NCBI GenBank assembly: GCA_016789455.1
Contig: JAEUQU010000002.1
Location: 1,116,001-1,180,000, forward strand
Direction: 5' to 3'
From: Candidatus Saccharibacteria bacterium
GTDB taxonomy: Bacteria; Patescibacteriota; Saccharimonadia; Saccharimonadales; Saccharimonadaceae
Length of the DNA stretch: 64,000 bases
The position numbers and the translations under genes are program-made. Positions 58,556 to 64,000 of this stretch are shown here, piece by piece; positions within the stretch are counted from its first letter, which is position 1; each line of letters starts with the position of its first letter. The notes under the pieces were generated by a model that worked only from the letters and a program-made list of their open reading frames with translations, was not told the origin of the DNA and searched no databases.

Positions 58556-60614
58556 TGTTAAAAGTCTGGAAGATTTCAGCCAGGATATTCACCAGCAGGT
58601 AATTGCCACTGCAGATATCGAAGGTGAGGAGGCATTCCGGGAAGATAAGTTCACTGAGCTGATGATAGAATATCTCACTGATGCCGGCGAGGTTGATGAT
58701 GGTATCGTCTGTTCTTACCGGGCCAAGGGCCTACAGGTAAACGGATACAGCCTAAGTGAGGACGAAGAGGTATTTGATATATTCATCAGTAAGTATACCT
58801 CTGTTACACCACCCGAAACAGTCGCATCAGCAGATGTGGTTGCCGGCTTCAAGCGCGGCCTTAACTTTGTTGATAAAGCACTGACAGGACTTTACGAATC
58901 ACTTGAGGAAGCTTCACCGGTTTTTGACTTGGCACAACGGATTTACGATGTCAGGAAGTCCGTCACAAAAGTGCGGCTGATGTATCTGACCGATGGACTT
59001 GTCAAAGATGTTAAGCACAAAGACACTGAGTTGAATGGCGTCATAGTTTCTTACCATCTATGGGATATTGAGCGTCTCTATAAAGTCTGGACTTCGGGTA
59101 AAAAGCGGGAGACGATAGAGATTGACTTTGAGCAGCGCTTCGGCCACGCAATTCCGTGTTTGAAAATGCCTAAAGGCAACCCTGATTACACCACCTACCT
59201 GGCAATATTTCCGGCAAGTGTTCTGGTTGATCTGTACGGGGAATATGGCACACGCTTATTGGAAAGAAATGTCCGTTCGTTTCTACAGGCAAGAGGCCAG
59301 GTCAATTCGGGTATTCGACGAACTATTTTAGAAGAACCGTACATGTTTCTTGCTTATAACAATGGAATAGCCGGTACATCTGAAATGATTCAGATTTTAG
59401 AGCAGTCCGATGGCGGGCTGGCGATAAAGAGCTTGCGTGACTTCCAGATTGTAAACGGTGCTCAGACTACAGCCTCGCTCTACCATGCAACCAAAAAGGA
59501 CAAAGCAGATGTCTCTGAAGTATTCGTACAGGTAAAACTGACTGTTATTGACGATCTGGGCAAAATGGATGACTTTGTGCCACTTATCTCTCAATATTCA
59601 AACAGCCAGAACAAAGTTCAGACAGCTGATTTTTCAGCTAACGATCCGTTTCACCGTGAGATTGAGGAGCTTTCACGCACCATCTGGGCTCCGGCGCAAC
59701 AGGGCACACAACGTCAGACTCGCTGGTATTATGAGCGCGCACGTGGTCAGTACACTGACGATAAAAACCGCGAAGGTACGCCTGCTCGTAAAAAAGCATT
59801 CGAGCTGGTCAACCCCAATTCTCAGAAATTTACCAAAACTGACCTTGCAAAGTTTGAGAACACCTGGGATCAGTTGCCATATCTCGTAAGCCGAGGTGCG
59901 CAGAAAAACTTCCGGGAATTCACTATACGACTCAAAGATCGGCATGGTCGTTCGCCTAATCAGACTTATTTCCAGCGCCTTGCTGCGAAAGCACTGATGT
60001 TCAGGGCAGCTGAAAAGATAGTTCAGGCGCGTAAATACGGTGGCTATCGTGCCAATATTGTTACGTACACATTGGCGCTCATTTCACATCTTTCTGCTCA
60101 GCGTCTCGACCTTGATAGTATTTGGAAGAACCAGATGCTTTCGCCGGCGCTTCGTGATGCCATTGACAGTATTTCAGAAGTTGTTTTTGATCATATCGTA
60201 AATGCTCCTGGTAATGCTAACGTTACAGAATGGTGTAAAAAAGAAGAGTGCTGGAAGCAGTTAAAAAATAAGGGGATTGTGCTACCGTCGGCGCTGAGCG
60301 CTGAGCTTCTGACTGCCAACCACAAAGTTGAGGATGTTGCGTCAGGCAAGGGCGAATGGGAAGAAACCGAGGCTGATGGCGTTGACACCGCTGCAGTTAC
60401 GGGCGTAGGCGCTGATGTCTGGTTCCAGTTATCGTCATGGGCGAAGGAAACAGACAACCTACAGCCTTGGCAGCGCGGTATTGCCTACTCAGTGGGCCAA
60501 TTACTCGCCCGAGGACGGAAGCCATCACGCAAACAAACCCAACATAGTGTTAAAATACTTGAGGAAGCAAAGCGCTTAGGCTTTAATACACAAGATGCAA
60601 ATAAGAGTTACTGA
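58548..60614 (+). CDS. AIPR (abortive infection phage resistance) family protein
   Basis: 688 residues from the ATG at 58548, which overlaps the previous stop by 8 bases; a longer frame begins inside the previous gene. AIPR landmarks are present: an N-terminal FREDKFTELMIEYLTDAGE, FLQARGQVNSGIRRTI, YMFLAYNNGIAGTSEM and DFQIVNGAQTTASLYHA (near 305), then NSQNKVQTADFSANDPFHREI. The family is tied to phage resistance and to Z1 and MORC neighbours, but its biochemical activity is not established by the sequence. It overlaps the methyltransferase gene by 20 bases, so it is fully coupled. Confidence 0.88.
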   Translation: MNSVKSLEDFSQDIHQQVIATADIEGEEAFREDKFTELMIEYLTDAGEVDDGIVCSYRAKGLQVNGYSLSEDEEVFDIFISKYTSVTPPETVASADVVAGFKRGLNFVDKALTGLYESLEEASPVFDLAQRIYDVRKSVTKVRLMYLTDGLVKDVKHKDTELNGVIVSYHLWDIERLYKVWTSGKKRETIEIDFEQRFGHAIPCLKMPKGNPDYTTYLAIFPASVLVDLYGEYGTRLLERNVRSFLQARGQVNSGIRRTILEEPYMFLAYNNGIAGTSEMIQILEQSDGGLAIKSLRDFQIVNGAQTTASLYHATKKDKADVSEVFVQVKLTVIDDLGKMDDFVPLISQYSNSQNKVQTADFSANDPFHREIEELSRTIWAPAQQGTQRQTRWYYERARGQYTDDKNREGTPARKKAFELVNPNSQKFTKTDLAKFENTWDQLPYLVSRGAQKNFREFTIRLKDRHGRSPNQTYFQRLAAKALMFRAAEKIVQARKYGGYRANIVTYTLALISHLSAQRLDLDSIWKNQMLSPALRDAIDSISEVVFDHIVNAPGNANVTEWCKKEECWKQLKNKGIVLPSALSAELLTANHKVEDVASGKGEWEETEADGVDTAAVTGVGADVWFQLSSWAKETDNLQPWQRGIAYSVGQLLARGRKPSRKQTQHSVKILEEAKRLGFNTQDANKSY

Positions 60615-62280
60615 TGATATCCCTGTTATAGATTTGTTCGCCGGCCCCGGTGGGTTGAGTGAAGGCTTCGCTTCCTTCACCCCCTCAGGCACGACCGGCA
60701 ATCCCTTCAATATAACCGCCTCTGTTGAAATGGATGCATGGGCGCATCAGACCCTTGAACTTCGGAGCTTCTTTCACGAGTTTCATGGTAACGCTCCGGA
60801 CGAGTACTATCAGTATCTGCGACAGGAGATCACAAAAGATGAGCTATTCGATCTCTACCCGATACAGGCAGCGGCTGCTAAAAAGCGCGCAATACTGGCA
60901 GAGCTCGGCAATAAAGAACACGACGTCCTTATTACCCAGCGACTGAACCAGGTCTTCGAAGATAATCCGGATAAACCGTGGGTGCTGATCGGTGGACCAC
61001 CTTGCCAGGCTTATTCGGTCATTGGCCGGTCCCGCCGCCAAGCAAACGGTGCGGGCCTGCAGAAACAGGAGGAGGATAATCGAAACTTCCTGTATCTGGA
61101 ATACCTGAAGATCATTGCCAACTATAAACCTGCTGTTTTCGTGATGGAAAACGTAAAAGGCATGCTGTCTGCGAGAGTTAACGGTAAACAGATTTTTCAT
61201 GAGATACTGAAAGATCTTCGCCACCCCAAAGATGCACTGGAAGATTCCAATGTTCCGGGCTATAAGCATAACGGGCTGGAATATAAGATTTATTCTCTGG
61301 TTGTATCAAAAGACGATGGCTCAGAGCTCAAACCGACCGATTACATCATTCAATCTGAAAACTATGGCGTGGGCCAGATGCGTCACCGTGTAATACTCCT
61401 CGGAATTCGCAGTGATATTGATGTTAAACCACGAACCCTCACGCCACGAGAAGATAAAGTTACTGTAGAAAGTCTGCTTGCCGATCTGCCTAAGCTCAGA
61501 AGCTCATTTACTCGTCCGGCAGGCGGTGCCGAGGAATGGTACGATTTCCTGGCGGACATAAATAAACAGGAATGGTACAAACAGTATAAACCGGCTGTTG
61601 AGAACGGTAGCCCCGTAGATGCGAAAGCCCTCAAAGTAAAAATGGATGAGTGTTTGAAAGCGATTCGCAGCGACCTCAGTACCGGCAGTGAGTTTGCGGA
61701 GGCGGATGTGAAGTCGGCATACAGGTCCGACTGGTTCAATGACCCGAAAATCGGAGGTGTCGTTAACCATATTGCGCGGGGACACATGAAGGAAGACCTG
61801 TACCGGTATTTCTTCGCTGCTGCTTATACCAGTGCATTCGGAAGGTCACCACGCATGAAGGACTTTCCTACGCAGTTATTGCCGAAGCATAAGAATGTGG
61901 GTAGATCACTCGATAAAGGTGCATTCGATGACAGATTCCGGGTCCAGCAGACTGATCGACCAGCGACTACCATCACATGCCATATATCCAAAGATGGCCA
62001 CTACAATATTCACTACGATGCATCTCAATGTCGCAGTTTGACCGTGCGCGAAGCCGCACGACTTCAATCATTCCCTGATAACTATTACTTCGTCGGCCCG
62101 CGCACACAGCAGTACCACCAGGTGGGAAACGCCGTTCCGCCACTGCTGGCCTCACAAATCGCGGACATAGTTTACGATGTCGTCAGTCAAGTACCACGAG
62201 TCATAAGTCGGCAGGAAACACTCCAGGAAATTGATATGTCACCGGCCAGATCATCCGAATTAAAAGTTGCTAAAGTTTAA
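60595..62280 (+). CDS. C5-cytosine DNA methyltransferase
   Basis: 561 residues with all the main motifs: I DLFAGPGGLSEGF, IV GGPPCQAYSVIGR with the catalytic Cys (near residue 138), VI FVMENVKGML, VIII VGQMRHRVILLGI, IX-X ARLQSFPDNYYF and YHQVGNAVPP. The variable region between VIII and IX (about 290-450) is the target recognition domain and does not reveal the site. It marks host DNA so that the linked nucleases spare it. Last gene of the plus-strand operon; it converges with the Mrr-type nuclease, the stops overlapping by four bases. The Vsr gene beyond fits C5-methylation. Confidence 0.95.
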   Translation: MQIRVTDDIPVIDLFAGPGGLSEGFASFTPSGTTGNPFNITASVEMDAWAHQTLELRSFFHEFHGNAPDEYYQYLRQEITKDELFDLYPIQAAAAKKRAILAELGNKEHDVLITQRLNQVFEDNPDKPWVLIGGPPCQAYSVIGRSRRQANGAGLQKQEEDNRNFLYLEYLKIIANYKPAVFVMENVKGMLSARVNGKQIFHEILKDLRHPKDALEDSNVPGYKHNGLEYKIYSLVVSKDDGSELKPTDYIIQSENYGVGQMRHRVILLGIRSDIDVKPRTLTPREDKVTVESLLADLPKLRSSFTRPAGGAEEWYDFLADINKQEWYKQYKPAVENGSPVDAKALKVKMDECLKAIRSDLSTGSEFAEADVKSAYRSDWFNDPKIGGVVNHIARGHMKEDLYRYFFAAAYTSAFGRSPRMKDFPTQLLPKHKNVGRSLDKGAFDDRFRVQQTDRPATTITCHISKDGHYNIHYDASQCRSLTVREAARLQSFPDNYYFVGPRTQQYHQVGNAVPPLLASQIADIVYDVVSQVPRVISRQETLQEIDMSPARSSELKVAKV

Positions 62281-63449
62281 TCTTCTTTTAGGCTCCGTAG
62301 CCATTTTTCTACAGATTTTGTATCATTATAGCCTGCACCCTCAAGTATCCTTACGATATCGCCTCCGGATATAATCACAACGGGGTGACCATCTTCAATG
62401 ATTTCCTTGTAGGCCTGGTCATTGACATAAGAAGTTGTAACAAGGAAGCCAACCTGCCTGTGTCTTAAGCGGGAGATCAATCTGGAAGTCTCCCTGACAC
62501 CGACTGAACTACGGATAGAGTAGCACTTGGCTTCAATAGCAAACTCTACTTTGATGGAATTATCCTCCAAGCCTATCTTATATTCACCGGTTGCGTCACG
62601 ACCACCATCTCTCGTTCTGCGCGTCAGGTCATAGCTTGCCACATTTTTATCCATTAATTTGACAAGTTCTGCGGCACATTTTTCAAAGCCGTAGCTGTCA
62701 TCAGTAAATGCTCCGTGTATTCTATTCAAAATTTCCAAACCAGCCGGCTCTTGAGGCAATTGCTCCTCTTTAGTACGGTTATCTACAGTTCTTTCGGCAG
62801 TTAGAGGTGGCGGCACCTTCTGACCCAGTCGCCATTTAAGCCAGTGCTTCGGCGCATTAACAGATTCTGTATTTTCATCGTGCAGATCCCTAATCCACTC
62901 ACGCGTTACAACCGGTTCATTCAGAACTGTAAAAATGGCACGATAGTTCTGGAAACGCTGGCCTTTTTTCATCTTCCACACCGCTACAAGATCTTCTGTG
63001 CTGGTTACGCCGGCCTTGCCCGGAATAAGCAGACCTCTGAAAATTACATCGCGTCCGTTGGCACCTTTTGTGAAGAGAAATACAGGAGGTATCTTTTCGT
63101 ACTGTTGCTGGTGCAGAGCGTCAAAAATATCGCGCAAGAACTGGTTGCCACCAAGAGCTGTGCCGTGCAGATCGGCACCAGCATTTTTATTATCGCCGTA
63201 GTAGGTCACCATGCCGTTGTAGTAATCTATCGAATCCGGCCAGTCCGGGTCACCTAGGGATGAGTAAAGTACCACAAATTTGTAGCCTTTTGCCGCGCTT
63301 CCTACCCGGCGAAAACCGCCGCGATTGCCGCAACCGAGCAATTCCGGCAGACAGTCAAATCCGCCAGCTGAACTTGCATCAGCTTTATAAACAGCATCAA
63401 CAATCAGCGGCGCATTTGGGATATCTGGTGATCTGAACTCTGTACTCAT
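62277..63449 (-). CDS. Mrr-type restriction endonuclease with probable AspBHI/MspJI-like N-terminus
   Basis: 390 residues. The C-terminal ~140 residues have the Mrr catalytic pattern: RTRDGGRDATGEYK (Asp in DGGRD), then FAIEAKCYSIRSSVGV with Glu-Ala-Lys, and SRLRHRQVGFLVTTSYVN. The N-terminal ~200 residues have ELLGCGNRGGFR, DWPDSIDYYNGMVTYYGDN and LGGNQFLRDIF, which resemble the DNA-binding domain of AspBHI/MspJI modification-dependent enzymes. A TATAAT (63467-63472, minus strand) lies 17 bases upstream of the ATG. It is transcribed against the methyltransferase. The N-terminal assignment is from memory of family motifs and needs a profile search. Confidence 0.72.
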   Translation of the reverse strand: MSTEFRSPDIPNAPLIVDAVYKADASSAGGFDCLPELLGCGNRGGFRRVGSAAKGYKFVVLYSSLGDPDWPDSIDYYNGMVTYYGDNKNAGADLHGTALGGNQFLRDIFDALHQQQYEKIPPVFLFTKGANGRDVIFRGLLIPGKAGVTSTEDLVAVWKMKKGQRFQNYRAIFTVLNEPVVTREWIRDLHDENTESVNAPKHWLKWRLGQKVPPPLTAERTVDNRTKEEQLPQEPAGLEILNRIHGAFTDDSYGFEKCAAELVKLMDKNVASYDLTRRTRDGGRDATGEYKIGLEDNSIKVEFAIEAKCYSIRSSVGVRETSRLISRLRHRQVGFLVTTSYVNDQAYKEIIEDGHPVVIISGGDIVRILEGAGYNDTKSVEKWLRSLKED

Positions 63450-63503
63450 AAAATTACTCTGATGTAATTATACCTGTGACAGATTAGATATTAGAATATA
63501 AGT

Positions 63504-63911
63504 ATGGACCGAATTACCAAAGAGCACCGTAGCTGGAACATGTCACGCATACGCGGTAAGGATACCGCACCTGAAATGCTGGTTCGTAAGTATTTGTATG
63601 CTCATGGCATCAGGTACCGGCTTCATGCAAAACTTCCAGGCAAACCGGATGTTGTAATACGGAAGAATAACTCAGTTCTGTTTATTAATGGCTGCTTCTG
63701 GCATGGCCATAACAACTGTAAATATGCAGTTACTCCAAAGTCCAATACTGACTTCTGGCAAAGTAAAATCAGCGGCAACGTAGAGAGAGATCAAAGGAAC
63801 CGCCAGCAGCTTGAGGCCGACGGCTGGAAAGTTTTAACAGTCTGGGAGTGTGAACTTGAAAAGGATCGCGACCGGACGCTGCAAAATATACTTAGTTTTA
63901 TGAAGGAGTAG
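63504..63911 (+). CDS. vsr: Vsr (very short patch repair) DNA mismatch endonuclease
   Basis: 135 residues, the standard length. The family signature is complete: RSWNMSRIRGKDTAPEMLVRK, YRLHAKLPGKPDVV with the PD of the active site, LFINGCFWHGHNNC (metal and structural residues), FWQSKISGNVERDQRN and VLTVWECEL. It nicks 5' of the T in T-G mismatches that arise when 5-methylcytosine deaminates, so it protects the sites of a C5 methyltransferase. This fits the gene 1.2 kb away. A TAGAAT -10 (63492-63497) ends 6 bases before the ATG, so the message may be leaderless. Confidence 0.95.
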   Translation: MDRITKEHRSWNMSRIRGKDTAPEMLVRKYLYAHGIRYRLHAKLPGKPDVVIRKNNSVLFINGCFWHGHNNCKYAVTPKSNTDFWQSKISGNVERDQRNRQQLEADGWKVLTVWECELEKDRDRTLQNILSFMKE

Positions 63912-63918
63912 TTCAATT

Positions 63919-64000
63919 ATGAGTAATATCTGTAAAAATTGCGGTCACGACGAATCAAAATGTACTTTTGACGAAACCTACCGCCGGGCAAAAGAACTAA
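63919..64000 (+). CDS. partial reading frame with zinc-ribbon-like N-terminus
   Basis: The frame opens at the ATG at 63919, 7 bases after vsr, and runs off the window end with 27 complete codons. The visible part is MSNICKNCGHDESKC, then TFDETYRRAKEL. Two Cys (C-x2-C) and a third Cys suggest a small metal-binding ribbon. Identity and length are unknown. A continuation of the defence operon beyond the edge is possible. Confidence 0.45.
   Translation, partial: MSNICKNCGHDESKCTFDETYRRAKEL

Noticed and set aside
1-64000. Recoded TGA (Gracilibacteria/SR1-type genetic code)
   Set aside because: Several genes with well-known ends stop at TGA, for example at 10922-10924 and 54782-54784, and no conserved protein needs TGA read as an amino acid.
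1-64000. CRISPR array
   Set aside because: No run of regularly spaced identical repeats and no cas-like gene was seen. The repeats found are short inverted or imperfect direct repeats.

Overview
The window looks like the replication-origin region of a Patescibacteria/CPR chromosome, most probably Saccharibacteria (TM7). The reasons are the T4SS gene set (tandem small pilins, PrgI/VirB3-like, VirB4, VirB6-like, lysozyme-like hydrolase) packed directly against recF-dnaN-dnaA, the compact rpmH-rnpA-yidC-jag block, the many leaderless-looking promoters, and a surface-glycan locus in a genome that is otherwise very economical. TGA is used as an ordinary stop, so this is not a recoded Gracilibacteria/SR1 genome. 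The taxonomic call is inference from content and layout; no 16S gene is present.

Layout. (1) 1-13.4 kb: type IV secretion locus, with four pilin-like genes on the minus strand (the first cut by the window edge) diverging from a plus-strand operon virB6-like, PrgI, TraC-N-like, virB4, a 903-aa membrane protein, a two-domain wall hydrolase and two small membrane-anchored proteins. (2) 13.4-20.6 kb: recF, dnaN, dnaA (minus), then rpmH, a stray pseudopilin, rnpA, yidC and jag/khpB. DnaA-box-like sites lie on both sides of dnaA, and a 14/16 match to the parS consensus lies 3 kb away after jag. (3) 20.6-40.2 kb: envelope glycan locus. It contains GT4 and GT2 glycosyltransferases, a Wzm/Wzt-type exporter with a Wzt C-terminal domain, a COG5610-like HAD protein, a secreted three-motif bulb-lectin protein, a PIG-V-like mannosyltransferase, mannose-1-phosphate guanylyltransferase, GtrA, a WbaP/WcaJ-type initiating transferase and an O-antigen-ligase-like protein. 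Together they can make, export, ligate and perhaps bind a mannose-containing surface glycan. (4) 40.3-41.5 kb: a possible HEPN-type toxin-antitoxin pair, tRNA-Asn(GTT), and an imperfect copy of the tRNA 3' end and its flank, which looks like an attachment-site scar.

(5) 41.5-47.0 kb: visibly A+T-richer copper-resistance operon. A CsoR repressor sits under its own palindromic operator, followed by small Met/His-rich and membrane proteins, a YVTN beta-propeller, a DUF305 protein and a CPH-type (CopB-like) P1B ATPase. (6) 47.0-52.9 kb, minus strand: large serine recombinase, NucS-like PD-(D/E)XK protein, terminase large and small subunits and a ParB-domain/DNA-methylase fusion, with no capsid, portal or tail genes. 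(7) 53.2-64.0 kb: a complete defence operon of MORC/MutL-type GHKL ATPase, Z1-domain helicase-like ATPase, DUF4420-like PD-(D/E)XK protein, AIPR protein and C5-cytosine methyltransferase. It is followed by a convergent Mrr-type restriction endonuclease and a Vsr nicking endonuclease. The gene set matches the MutL/MORC-associated restriction systems described by comparative genomics (Iyer, Abhiman and Aravind, 2008), whose mechanism is largely unknown to me.

The strongest points for follow-up are the MORC-Z1-AIPR system with its modification-dependent-like nuclease, the lectin next to the mannose genes, the putative HEPN toxin pair, the leaderless promoter rule, and the origin/parS architecture.
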